DNA from: Opitutaceae bacterium TAV5
GTDB lineage: Bacteria > Verrucomicrobiota > Verrucomicrobiia > Opitutales > Opitutaceae
DNA length: 64,000 nt
Assembly: GCA_000242935.3 (NCBI GenBank)
Contig: CP007053.1
Location: 2,961,001 to 3,025,000 of the forward strand
Direction: 5' to 3'
Positions 1 to 8,498 of this stretch are shown piece after piece. A model generated the notes under the pieces. The model saw only the letters and a list, made by a program, of their open reading frames with translations. It had not been told where the DNA came from and ran no database searches. The translations under genes and the position numbers were made by a program. The number at the start of each line of letters is the position of its first letter. The stretch's first letter is position 1.

Positions 1-95
1 TTGCCGAAAACGGTTACTATGTCCTGCTGGAAATTCTGCGCCCGTATTTACGGAAACATCTTGATGAAAAAACAGCTCAAAGAGTTTTTAAGTGA
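1..95 (+). CDS. 3' end of an unidentified gene (partial)
   Basis: An open frame enters from the left edge and ends at a TGA at 93-95. It encodes about 30 residues of which the last are EKTAQRVFK, preceded by an amphipathic stretch containing LLEILRPYLRKHLD. The composition looks like a helical C-terminus of a soluble protein rather than a shadow frame, because no other long frame covers it. I do not recognise the family, and the fragment is too short to assign a function. The next gene starts about 200 bases downstream on the same strand, so cotranscription is possible but not shown. Confidence 0.4.
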   Translation, partial: AENGYYVLLEILRPYLRKHLDEKTAQRVFK

Positions 96-302
96 CACGA
101 TGTCTCGCGGAACAGGTAGCTTGAATTGCTGAAATCATATCATAAGGGCTCACTGCAGAAGTGCAGCCATTTGAGTGTGAAGTGCGGCAAACCGGTCCAG
201 GCATTTTGGAGGCGCCGGGAGACTGAGTCTCGTCTGCAAGCTATTGTTCCCCAATGTTCTGTTGGCGAACGAGGGCGGAATGTGCAATGGTTCGCCGCGA
301 TT

Positions 303-2660
303 ATGGAAACCAGTTGGACTGAAACACTCGCGAGGTTTTTGCGCAACGAGCCGGGCGTCGAGGCCGTACGTCTCGATCCGGTGACGCGCAAGGTGGCCGT
401 GGCCACGCTCGGCGAGGTGGACATGGTGCGGTTGCGTGAACGTCTCGATGCCACGCTGGCGGCGATCGACTCGCAACTCGGCACCGTCCGTCCGGGCGCG
501 ATGCGCGACAGGAGGGTGCGAACCGGCCACGGATCCGGCGCGGGAGCGACCGGGAATGCGAGCCCGGCGAGCTTGCCGGAGGACTACACGGTCGAACACG
601 GATCCGACGGCATCACGCAGGTGGCGCGGCCGACGTGCGCGACGGCTCCGCGGTTCTGGCAGTGGCGCGAGTTTGCCTGGCCGGAATTGCGTCCGGATGC
701 GGAAACCGGCGTGGCAGGGGCGGGCGAGGAGGGCAGCGAATGGAAACAACTCGCCTGGCTGGCCGCGGTTTGCGGCGTGTCGGGTCTGGCGGCGTTTTTG
801 CTGGAAAAATCCGGTGTCGCCGGAGACGGGAACACGGCGGGCGATGCGACCGGCGGCGGCATCCTCGCGTGGCTGCCGCGCGCGCTCTACATCGTGGCGC
901 TGGCGACCGGTGGATGGGACGCGGCGGTGGATACGCTGAAAAACCTGCGGCGAGCGAAGCTCGATATCCATTTCCTGATGCTGGCCGTGGCGGTCGGCGC
1001 GGTGTGCATCGGCGCGTGGGGCGAGGCGGCGCTGTTGTTGTTCCTGTTTTCCGCGTCGGGAGCGATGGAGGAGTTTTCGGTGGACCGCACGCACCGCGAG
1101 GTCAGCGCGCTGCTCCGGTCGGCGCCGCGGCAGGCGACGCTGGTGGAAAAGGACGGGCGCGAACGCGAGATCGCGGTCGGGGAAATCGGCATCGCCGACG
1201 TGCTGCGCGTGCGGCCGGGCGCGGTGTTTCCGGCGGATGGCGAAGTGGTGCGCGGCGAGACGGCGAGCGACGAATCCAACCTCACCGGCGAAGCCGCGCC
1301 GGTGGACAAGGCCGTGGGCGACCCGGTTTTCAGCGGCACGCTCAACCTGTGGGGCGCGGTGGATTTCCGGGTGCGGCGGCTGCCATCGGAAAGCACATTG
1401 CAAAAGATCATCCGGCTCATCCATACGGCGCAGAAGCTGCGCGCGCCGAGCGAGCGGCTGACGGACCGGTTTGGCCCGCACTACACGCTGCTCGTGCTGG
1501 GGGTGTGCGCGGCGATGTTTCTGGTCTGGTGGCTGGGGATGGGGCTGCCGGCGTTTGTCAACGAGGAGGGCGCGCGGTCGGCTTTTTATCGGGCGATGAC
1601 GTTGCTCGTGGTGATGAGTCCGTGCGCGCTGGTGCTTTCGATCCCGTCGGCGATCCTCGCGGCGATTGCATGGGGGGCGCGGCATGGCGTGCTGTTTCGC
1701 GGTGGCGCCGCCATCGAGAAACTGGCGGGGATCGGCGTGGTGGCGCTCGACAAGACCGGCACATTGACGACGGGCGAACTGGTCGTCGAGGGGTGCGAGA
1801 GTTTTCCGCCGGGGCGCGAGCGCGAGGTGTGGGAGTACGCTCTGGCGCTGGAACTGGGTTCGCAGCACCCGCTGGCGCGCGCCATCGTCCGCGATGCGCG
1901 GGCGCGCGGCGTGGCCGAGCACGGGGTGGCGGAGTTTCAGTCGCTCACCGGTCATGGCGTGAGCGGCCGCGTGGGCGCGGTGCGCGTGGTGGCGGGGCGG
2001 CGCGAGTTGCTGGAGGCGGGGCCGCTCGCCGGCTGGTCGCGAGAGCTGCCGCCGGCGCGGCCGGAGTTTACCGAGGTGTGGATCGTGGCGGGGGATTTGC
2101 TCGGACGGCTGCTGCTGCGCGACCAGGTGCGGGCGGAATCGCGCGAGGTGCTGGCGAGCCTGAAGGCGGCGGGCATCCGCACGGTGATGCTGACGGGCGA
2201 CCGGCGTCATGCCGCCGAGAGCGTGGCGCGGCAGCTCGGGCTCGACGAGGTGCGGGCGGGATTATTGCCGGAGCAGAAAGTCGAGGCGGTGCGCGAACTG
2301 CGCGCGGAGGGGTGTCCGGTGGCGATGGTGGGCGACGGCGTCAACGACGCGCCGAGCCTGGCGGCGGCGGACGTGAGCATCGCGATGGGCGCGCGGGGCA
2401 GCGACGCGGCGCTGGAGCAGGCCGAGGTGATCCTGATGCACGACCGGATCGAGAACGTGCTGTCGGCCCTGCGGCTGAGCCGGCGGGCGCGGACGATCAT
2501 CCGGCAAAACCTGGTGATCTCGCTCGGGGTGGTCGGCGTGATGGCGCTGGCGGCGATTTCCGGGATCGTGCCGCTGGCGGCAGGCGTGGCCGCGCACGAG
2601 GGCAGCACGGTGGTCGTATGCCTGAACTCACTCCGGTTGCTGTTCGGGAAGAACCGGTGA
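303..2660 (+). CDS. P1B-4 type heavy-metal translocating P-type ATPase
   Basis: Inner-membrane metal pump of 785 aa that uses ATP to move a transition metal out of the cytoplasm. The P-type signatures are clear: LTGEAAP in the actuator domain, DKTGTLT with the phosphorylated Asp near residue 483, and TGDRRHAAE and GDGVNDAPSL in the ATP-binding and hinge regions. The transmembrane metal site is SPC (about 439-441) instead of CPC, and the last helix has HEGS (about 765). In the family this SPC plus HEG(G/S)T pair marks P1B-4 pumps, usually linked to Co2+, Fe2+ or Zn2+ export. The N-terminal ~60 residues look like a heavy-metal-associated fold but have no CxxC. I chose the ATG at 303; the frame stays open to a TTG at 126, but the added residues are unlike the family. 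The 3' end overlaps the convergent LacI gene by 33 bases. No neighbouring metal sensor is visible. Confidence 0.9.
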   Translation: METSWTETLARFLRNEPGVEAVRLDPVTRKVAVATLGEVDMVRLRERLDATLAAIDSQLGTVRPGAMRDRRVRTGHGSGAGATGNASPASLPEDYTVEHGSDGITQVARPTCATAPRFWQWREFAWPELRPDAETGVAGAGEEGSEWKQLAWLAAVCGVSGLAAFLLEKSGVAGDGNTAGDATGGGILAWLPRALYIVALATGGWDAAVDTLKNLRRAKLDIHFLMLAVAVGAVCIGAWGEAALLLFLFSASGAMEEFSVDRTHREVSALLRSAPRQATLVEKDGREREIAVGEIGIADVLRVRPGAVFPADGEVVRGETASDESNLTGEAAPVDKAVGDPVFSGTLNLWGAVDFRVRRLPSESTLQKIIRLIHTAQKLRAPSERLTDRFGPHYTLLVLGVCAAMFLVWWLGMGLPAFVNEEGARSAFYRAMTLLVVMSPCALVLSIPSAILAAIAWGARHGVLFRGGAAIEKLAGIGVVALDKTGTLTTGELVVEGCESFPPGREREVWEYALALELGSQHPLARAIVRDARARGVAEHGVAEFQSLTGHGVSGRVGAVRVVAGRRELLEAGPLAGWSRELPPARPEFTEVWIVAGDLLGRLLLRDQVRAESREVLASLKAAGIRTVMLTGDRRHAAESVARQLGLDEVRAGLLPEQKVEAVRELRAEGCPVAMVGDGVNDAPSLAAADVSIAMGARGSDAALEQAEVILMHDRIENVLSALRLSRRARTIIRQNLVISLGVVGVMALAAISGIVPLAAGVAAHEGSTVVVCLNSLRLLFGKNR

Positions 2661-3779
2661 CGCGGCCCGTGACCGGCGGGTGGACGAGGCGGCCCCGTGA
2701 GGGGGCTGCCTGCGTGTGGAGGCGCCCGGCACCCATGCGCCGGCGACCGTCACCATCAGCGCTTCGCCCGGCACGCCGCGCGTGTTGTGGTTGAGCACGG
2801 CGATCAGCAGATCGATGCCTGCCGCGCCCACGCGATCGGGATGCTGGTCAATGTGCGAAAACGCCTGCCCCTCGTTCACACCCTCCAGTGATATAAAACC
2901 CACTTCCTCCGGCACGCGCAGACGCGCCCGCCGCAGCCATTCGTAAAACACCACGCGGGAGGCGAGGATGACATCGGGCCTGTGCTTCAATCGCCATGCG
3001 GCGAACCGCTTGTATTCCGGTTCCGCCTCCGGCGCGCGCGCGGACTCCGGCCCCGGATCGGGTCCGAGCCCGCACAGCTCCAGCACCGGCAGGCGAGGCA
3101 GGCCGGCGCGGGTGTACTGATAATCGAGATACGCCGAACGGATGGCGTGGGCACTGCGTTCATTGACGTAGTCGTCGAGCATCAGCCCGATGCGGCGGTA
3201 GCCGAGCGCATGCGCCTCGGCGAGGGCGAGGCGGCTGTTCTCGAAATTGCGCGGACGGGCGCGGTGCATGGTCACATCGGGAAACGCCGCCGTGGCCGCG
3301 ACGACCGAAAACCGCTCCCAGGCGAAGGCGAATGTGCGGCTGTCCTCATCCGCCACCGGCCCCGCCAGCACGCCGCGCACGCCGCGATTGACGAGCACCG
3401 ACTGGAGACGCCGGGGCGTCATGCCCGGCTCGCGGGCCCAGTATTCTTCCAGCCGATATCCCAGCGCTTCGGCATGGGTGCGCGCACCGTGAAAGAGCCG
3501 TCTGGTGTAAAGGTTGCCGGCACGTTCGATCCGGTCTTCGTGCCACGACAAAAACGCCAGCGTCTCCACATAACGCCCCGCCTTTCGCTCCCGCAGCAGG
3601 CGCAGCGCTGCGCTCAATTCCGGGTCGGGCCGGTAACCGAGTTTCCGGGCTATCGCCTGCACGCGTTCGCAGGTCGCCGCCGGCACGCGCGGATCGTTGC
3701 GCAAGGCCCGGCTCACACCCGAGCGGGAGAGTCCCGTCGCGCGGGCGATATCGTTGAGCGTTACCCTGCTGGCGAACAT
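2628..3779 (-). CDS. LacI-family transcriptional regulator
   Basis: DNA-binding repressor or activator of about 383 aa. The N-terminus is a classic LacI helix-turn-helix (VTLNDIARATGLSRSGVSRAL, then a hinge with KLGYRPDPELSAAL). A periplasmic-binding-protein-like effector domain follows, with HALGYRRIGLMLDD and RVPEEVGFISLEG. It belongs to the same subgroup as the regulator at 5309-6379, sharing GYRLEE and MTP(R/K)RL. The ATG at 3779 puts the HTH right at the N-terminus; the frame also stays open to an ATG at 3851. The gene lies about 120 bases downstream of the fucosidase gene on the same strand and probably responds to a sugar released by it. The last ~30 residues (Arg-, Ser- and Pro-rich) go beyond the usual LacI end and overlap the convergent ATPase gene, which suggests a lost original stop codon. 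The ligand is unknown. Confidence 0.85.
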   Translation of the reverse strand: MFASRVTLNDIARATGLSRSGVSRALRNDPRVPAATCERVQAIARKLGYRPDPELSAALRLLRERKAGRYVETLAFLSWHEDRIERAGNLYTRRLFHGARTHAEALGYRLEEYWAREPGMTPRRLQSVLVNRGVRGVLAGPVADEDSRTFAFAWERFSVVAATAAFPDVTMHRARPRNFENSRLALAEAHALGYRRIGLMLDDYVNERSAHAIRSAYLDYQYTRAGLPRLPVLELCGLGPDPGPESARAPEAEPEYKRFAAWRLKHRPDVILASRVVFYEWLRRARLRVPEEVGFISLEGVNEGQAFSHIDQHPDRVGAAGIDLLIAVLNHNTRGVPGEALMVTVAGAWVPGASTRRQPPHGAASSTRRSRAASPVLPEQQPE

Positions 3780-3900
3780 CGGCGGCAACGCTGCCCCGGC
3801 TGGCGGCGGCGGGCAATTCACGATTGCGGGCCGGCGCTTCGGCGCCTCCACCGTGGGGGAACAGAAGCCGCGCCGGCGGGCCGTCGTGGCCCGGGCGCCT

Positions 3901-5010
3901 TCATCCGCGGTTGCCGGCGCCTGCTCCCTCGCCGCCGTCCGTTATCGGCCCGGGCAGTCCTTCCGCCCGCACGCGTCGGCCCAGCGCTCGCAACGTTTCC
4001 ACATCCGCCGGATGCAGCGAACCGTCGGCGCGCGGCGCGGTGTTGAGCAGAAAATTGGCTCCCTGCCGCCGCGCTGCCGCCAGTTCGGCCCATGCTTCGT
4101 CCGCAGTCCGGTGATAAGCGCGTTCCACATTGAACCACATCCGCCAGCCGGAACCGCCGGGCTGGTCCAGTTGCAACGTCGTGCACACCTCGACCGGTTT
4201 GCCACGATGGCGTTCCGCGATGACACAGCCCGCGCCGCCCGCCTCCGCGTTTTCCGGCAGGCCGTGCCGGTGCTCGAACGTCAGGTAATCCTCGTCGCCC
4301 TGCACGCCCTCGCAGAACGAGATCAGGCCGTGCGGCTGCAACGTGCGCAGCAGCGCATATGTTTCGGCAAGCCGTGGATATTTCTCCGGCTCGCGATGGA
4401 AATGCGGCGCCGAGTCGATCCACCAGCCGGCGACCGGCCCATAGTTGCGGCCAAGCTCGGTCAGCAACGCCCGGTTGCGGGCCCACACCGCGTCATGGGA
4501 TTCCGACAACGTGAAATGCACGTAGTGAAAATAGCCCAGCCCGCGCCGCGCGCACGCCGCCGACAATTCGGCGACGAGATCGCGTCCTGCCGGCAGTCGC
4601 ATGGACGAGGGTTCGCCCACCGCCGAGTCCCACAAATATGGACCTCCGCCATGATACGGCGTGAAGCACACATAACGCGCTCCGGCCTCCGCCGCCAGGC
4701 CGGCGATGGCATCCGCATCAAACCGCTCCGCCCGAAATCGCGCCGACAGTTGCTCAAATGTCACGCCGGCCGGCAGCGGGTCATATTTGCTGCCGGGGAG
4801 CAGGCTCGTGTTGTTGTAGTGGACGAACAATCCGAACGCCGCTTCACGAAACCATTCCACGGAAGCGGCTCGCAGGGAACCTGTTTCCGAATACGCATGA
4901 ACCGCGGCCGCACACGGCGCGAGGTGAGGCGGAAGCAGGAGGGACGCTGGAGGCCGGGAAACAGTGCCGTCGGCGACGGACGAGGTGGAGACGGTTGCGG
5001 GTTTTGACAT
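3901..5010 (-). CDS. GH29-like alpha-L-fucosidase
   Basis: Glycosidase of about 369 aa that probably releases terminal alpha-L-fucose. Family features in order: an N-terminal WFREAAFGLFVHYN, matching the GH29 WF(R/K)xAKFGxFxHWG start; a RYVCFTPYHGG strand; a WWID segment near residue 196 where GH29 carries its catalytic Asp; and a C-terminal GANFLLNTAPRADGSLHPAD, matching the GH29 NxLLNxGPxxDG signature. It is shorter than many GH29 enzymes and lacks an added C-terminal domain. I chose the ATG at 5010; a start at 5049 would add 13 residues. No convincing signal peptide is visible, so it may act in the cytoplasm on imported oligosaccharides. It is followed by a LacI regulator and preceded by a decayed glutaminase-like gene. 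Substrate specificity is inferred from family only. Confidence 0.75.
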   Translation of the reverse strand: MSKPATVSTSSVADGTVSRPPASLLLPPHLAPCAAAVHAYSETGSLRAASVEWFREAAFGLFVHYNNTSLLPGSKYDPLPAGVTFEQLSARFRAERFDADAIAGLAAEAGARYVCFTPYHGGGPYLWDSAVGEPSSMRLPAGRDLVAELSAACARRGLGYFHYVHFTLSESHDAVWARNRALLTELGRNYGPVAGWWIDSAPHFHREPEKYPRLAETYALLRTLQPHGLISFCEGVQGDEDYLTFEHRHGLPENAEAGGAGCVIAERHRGKPVEVCTTLQLDQPGGSGWRMWFNVERAYHRTADEAWAELAAARRQGANFLLNTAPRADGSLHPADVETLRALGRRVRAEGLPGPITDGGEGAGAGNRG

Positions 5011-5061
5011 GACGCGTGAAACACCAGCACACCGCCGCGCCTGCGACAAACTGCCTGGTGC

Positions 5062-5285
5062 TCAACGTTGAGCATGGTTTGGGTGTCCCGGCATGCAGCG
5101 CGGGTAATCCAGCTGGCGGATGAAGAGGCCGCCGACGACGGAGCGGGCCGGGAAGGCGATCTGGCGGCCGTCGCCGGTGGTGGAATGCAGTCCGGAAGAT
5201 CCAGTCGAGCCTGGTGTACATCTTGCGGCTGTCGGGCGGGAAACCATGCCGCTGCTGGGTCCGGCGGCTCCGGGAAGACCTCCGC
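5062..5285 (-). pseudogene. Remnant of a glutaminase-like (DUF4965/DUF1793-type) gene, C-terminal part
   Basis: No intact gene lies between the LacI gene and the fucosidase gene, but two minus-strand frames hold matching pieces of one domain. One frame reads HGFPPDSRKMYTRLDWIF, like the family's DSRKxYTKxDW motif. After about 50 bases another frame reads TGDGRQIAFPARSVVGGLFI, like the family's GxxxxFxARxVVGGxFI C-terminus. In intact proteins these motifs are separated by roughly 40-50 residues, so an internal deletion with a frameshift is the simplest explanation. There is no start codon context. Family recognition is from memory of the motif pair; a profile search of all three frames would settle it. 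Confidence 0.6.
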
Positions 5286-5308
5286 GGTGTTTCGGGGAGG
5301 TGGGGATT

Positions 5309-6379
5309 TTACGAGCGGCCGGGGGCTGTGGGGCCGTCTTGCCACACGCACTCGATGGAGACGCTTTTGCGAACGGTGGGGATGCCGTACTGGTTGGTGT
5401 TGAGCTCGCCGGCGACCAGCGAGACGGTGGCCGCCCCGATGTCGGGGAAACGATGGTCCACGCCGGCAATGCCTTTTGTGTGCCAGAGCCGCAGGAGCGC
5501 AAAACCGCAGTCGCGCGGCACGCGGATGCCGGCGTGTTTCATCCAGTCGAGGACTTCGGGAAAATGGGAGAGCACGACGTCGGGCTTGTGGAGCCGGTAC
5601 CAGCGGAGGAAGGCGGCAGCGTTCCAGTCGTCGCTGATCATGGGCTCCACGCCGCGGTTTGCGGGGAGGGCGCGGTTTTCGACGAGCAGCGCCCCTTGCC
5701 AGCGGTGAGCCAGGCGGGTGTCGTCGGTTTCGGATACACACAGGCCGATGCGCTCGTAGCCGCGCGTGACGAGGTTTTGCCAGGCCACGCGGAAGACTTC
5801 GAAGTGGTCGACGGACACGCGGTGCAACAGGGGGCTGAGCAGGGAATGGCTGCAACAGGCGGTGGCGAAGTGCTGCCACGGGAAGCCCTCGATACTGCCG
5901 TGTTCGAGAAGCGGGGCGAGGACGATGCCGCGGATGCCCTGGTTGTAGAGAATGTTGCCGAGGCGTTTCGGGGTCATGCCGGAGGTGCGGAGGCTGAATT
6001 CTTCCAGACGGTAGCCGAGCCGGTGGGCCTGGGCGGTGGCGCCGCGAAAGATGTCGCAGGTGCCGGGGTTGTCGCGCCAGCCGCCGATGGTGTCGTAGGT
6101 CGTCATCCAGGCGAGTGTTTCGAAGCCGGCGGTGCGGCTTTTCCGGAGGTGCCCCATCAGTTCGGATACGGCGGGATCGGGCCGGTAACCGAGTTTTTCC
6201 GCGATGGCCTGGATGTGCTGGCGGGTGGCTTGCGAGATGCCGCGTTCGCCGCGGAGGGCGCGGGAGACGGTCATCTTGCTGACGCCGGCGGCGCGGGCGA
6301 TGTCGATGGTGGTGACGCGCCGGTTGGCGGAGCCGGAAGCGGGGGCGCGGTCGGAGGCGGGCTTGTCGGAGGCGCTCAT
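5309..6379 (-). CDS. LacI-family transcriptional regulator
   Basis: Regulator of about 356 aa. The HTH is near the N-terminus (VTTIDIARAAGVSKMTVSRAL), followed by the hinge (AEKLGYRPDPAVSELMGHL) and a ligand-binding domain with RGYERIGLCVSETDD and IRVPRDCGFALLRL. The ATG at 6379 gives a normal LacI length; the same frame stays open upstream through the lyase gene, but that extension is a shadow. It starts 23 bases after the stop of the heparinase-like gene, so the two are very probably one transcript, and the regulator likely senses the product of that lyase. It is closely similar in plan to the regulator at 2628-3779. A candidate palindromic operator (CGTTACCGTAACGA) lies upstream of the gene run at 9546 and again at 14665, but which regulator binds it is unknown. 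Confidence 0.88.
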   Translation of the reverse strand: MSASDKPASDRAPASGSANRRVTTIDIARAAGVSKMTVSRALRGERGISQATRQHIQAIAEKLGYRPDPAVSELMGHLRKSRTAGFETLAWMTTYDTIGGWRDNPGTCDIFRGATAQAHRLGYRLEEFSLRTSGMTPKRLGNILYNQGIRGIVLAPLLEHGSIEGFPWQHFATACCSHSLLSPLLHRVSVDHFEVFRVAWQNLVTRGYERIGLCVSETDDTRLAHRWQGALLVENRALPANRGVEPMISDDWNAAAFLRWYRLHKPDVVLSHFPEVLDWMKHAGIRVPRDCGFALLRLWHTKGIAGVDHRFPDIGAATVSLVAGELNTNQYGIPTVRKSVSIECVWQDGPTAPGRS

Positions 6380-6402
6380 CGGAGGGGCAGTGGCGGGGAG
6401 GA

Positions 6403-8346
6403 TTAAGCGCGGAGGGTGATTTTTACCGTGGCGGAAAATCCGGTGATGCCGGCGGCCTGATTCCCGGTGCCTGAAGGTGCGAGGATCGCTCGTCGCCATG
6501 ACCGCGAGGTGCCGTCGGGCATGGAGCAGGGGTGGGTTTCGATGCGGGTCCAGGCGCAGGGGGGCGTGGTAGTGTCGGGAGCGTCGGTCCGGATGCGGAA
6601 TTCGAGGGTGGCGCCGGGTTCGCGGATCACGAGCACGGCCGGCGACTCGATGGTGACGTGCTCGCTGTCGGTGATGAAACCCGACTCTACCGTGCCGGGT
6701 CCGTTGAGGTGAATCGTATCCGTCCAGAGGCAGACGCCGGCGTGCGGATCGAGGGAGAGCCCGCGGATGAAGCTCTTGCAGTTGGCGGCAGCGGGCCAGG
6801 CGCGGGTGAGGTCGGCTTCGAAGGGGAGGAAGGTGGCGCCGGGCGTGAGGCCAGCGTGGCGGACGGTGGCGGAGAATTCCGCGCCGGCGGCCTGTTCGCA
6901 GCCGTTGATGAGCGGGAGCGAGTGGCCGAGGGTGCGCGCGGCGAGAATACTGTAGCGTTTTTCGGAAAAGTACGCGGCGTTGTACTCGGGCATGCCGATC
7001 TCGGCGACGAAGGGGATGCCGTTGATGTGGAGCAGAAAATTGCCGACGTCGTTGTGATTGTGATGCTCGGCGTTGTGGCCGCCCTTGGCGGCGAGTTCCC
7101 AGGTGTTGCCGTGGCGGTCGCGGCCGCGAATGACCCGGACGCCGAGGCTGGGGAGGAAGACGCCGGCGGCGTCTTCCCCGGGTTTGGCGTTCGGGGTTCC
7201 GGGTTTGGAGTGGTGGGTGCCGGCGGGCGGGCGGAGGAAAAAACGCGACCAGAAGAGAAAGTCGGTGCGCTGGAAGTCGCAGTCGACCGGCGGCGTGGCG
7301 AGCCGGGTGTAATTTTCTCCGGCCTGGCGGAGGCAGTCGGGGAGGTCGAGCGTGGCGCCGAGGTACTGAAGCGTGGAGGGGCGCAGGACGCAGTCGGGGC
7401 GGCAATCGGCAAAGTTGACGACGTGACCGCCGTGCAGGCTCATGGCGGGACCGTAGGCCGCGATGCGGCGGATTTTTTCGTCGCCGGCAAAGAGGGACCA
7501 TTCGCCGCGGGTGCGGGTTTCGAGCTGTTCGTTGAGGAGCGCGAACCAGCCGAATCCGTAATCCCAATACGCGGGGCCTTCGGAGCAGGCGCCGTCGTCG
7601 CCGAAGCCGTCGAGAAAGGCGGGGAGGTGGCGGGCGGCTTTTTCCACGAGGGCAGCGAGCAGGTCGGGGTCGTCCTCGATGGTGAGCGCGGCGCCGAGGA
7701 CGCCCTGGTGGCAGACGGCGTTCCAGTTGTTGGTGGCGAGCATCCACCAGCAGTCGGTGGCGAGGTAGTTTTCGAAGATGTCGCGCCGGAGTTTCTTGCG
7801 GATGATGGCTTGCTGGTCGGGCGGAATGATGTCGGCAAACACGGAGAGGAGTTCGGCCATGAGATGGGCCGTCTCGGCGGCGAAAAGATCGATGACGAGC
7901 GGATCGCGTCCGGAGGGGGTGTCGTGCACATGGGCGGGGAGCGCCCAGGAACCTTCGGCAAAGATGTCCTCGAGTTTGTCGATGAAGGACCGGAGAAGCG
8001 GCGATTGCGGGTCGCGAGCGGCGTCGGGCGAGGCGAGGAGGGCGATGGCGGCGCGGGCGAGACGGCGCCGGCGGGCGAAATAGGGTTTCTCGAAGCGGAT
8101 GCGGGTGCCGGTGGCGGCATAGTCGCGATAGAGTGCGTCGGTGAGCTCGGGGAGGGGGGCGTCGCGTTCGGCGGGATCGGTGGCGAGCCGGGTGATCGCG
8201 GCGAGCGCGGGGCCGGCGGCGGGAGCGGTGAAGGCGGTGGTCCAGCGCGGGTCGCCGAAAGGAGGGAGCGGGGAAAGCGGCGGGGATTGTCGGAAGAGGG
8301 CGTGGAGCGCGTCGCGGGCGGGCGGGGTGCGGAGGAGGTTTTGCAT
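6403..8346 (-). CDS. Heparinase II/III-like polysaccharide lyase
   Basis: Protein of about 647 aa with the plan of heparinase II/III-type lyases, which cleave uronic-acid polysaccharides by beta-elimination. The N-terminal half is an all-alpha toroid-like region with NNWNAVCHQGVLGAAL and GDDGACSEGPAYWDYG, both typical of this superfamily. The C-terminal half is beta-rich, with the conserved GHNAEHHNHNDVGNFLLH motif that supplies catalytic and metal-binding His residues. I chose the ATG at 8346; a start at 8439 would fall inside the preceding terminator. No obvious signal peptide is seen. It lies directly upstream of a LacI gene and downstream of a PEP-CTERM gene, from which it is separated by a strong terminator, so it probably has its own promoter around 8350-8435. 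The exact substrate (alginate, heparin-like glycan or other) cannot be told from the sequence. Confidence 0.8.
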   Translation of the reverse strand: MQNLLRTPPARDALHALFRQSPPLSPLPPFGDPRWTTAFTAPAAGPALAAITRLATDPAERDAPLPELTDALYRDYAATGTRIRFEKPYFARRRRLARAAIALLASPDAARDPQSPLLRSFIDKLEDIFAEGSWALPAHVHDTPSGRDPLVIDLFAAETAHLMAELLSVFADIIPPDQQAIIRKKLRRDIFENYLATDCWWMLATNNWNAVCHQGVLGAALTIEDDPDLLAALVEKAARHLPAFLDGFGDDGACSEGPAYWDYGFGWFALLNEQLETRTRGEWSLFAGDEKIRRIAAYGPAMSLHGGHVVNFADCRPDCVLRPSTLQYLGATLDLPDCLRQAGENYTRLATPPVDCDFQRTDFLFWSRFFLRPPAGTHHSKPGTPNAKPGEDAAGVFLPSLGVRVIRGRDRHGNTWELAAKGGHNAEHHNHNDVGNFLLHINGIPFVAEIGMPEYNAAYFSEKRYSILAARTLGHSLPLINGCEQAAGAEFSATVRHAGLTPGATFLPFEADLTRAWPAAANCKSFIRGLSLDPHAGVCLWTDTIHLNGPGTVESGFITDSEHVTIESPAVLVIREPGATLEFRIRTDAPDTTTPPCAWTRIETHPCSMPDGTSRSWRRAILAPSGTGNQAAGITGFSATVKITLRA

Positions 8347-8437
8347 GATCGGTGGCGTGGGCGAAAGGCCGGAAGCCAGGCGGTTTTTTTGCCGGGTGGC
8401 AATGGCGGCGCGGCATCGAAGGTGTGCTTCGTCGCTC

Positions 8438-8464
8438 AAAAAAAAGCCCCCGGAGTACGGGGGC
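8438..8464 (-). terminator. Rho-independent terminator
   Basis: A perfect 7-bp GC stem (8446-8452 pairing with 8458-8464) with a 5-base loop is followed, on the minus strand, by eight T residues (8438-8445). It sits about 35 bases after the stop of the PEP-CTERM gene and before the lyase start, so it ends the upstream transcript. Confidence 0.88.
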
Positions 8465-8498
8465 CAGCAAGGAGGCGGAGGAATTTTTTCCGGGCGGT

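Noticed and set aside
635-2794. A 719-codon plus-strand frame inside the metal ATPase gene
   Set aside because: Gly/Arg/Ala-rich out-of-frame reading of the ATPase, with no domain.
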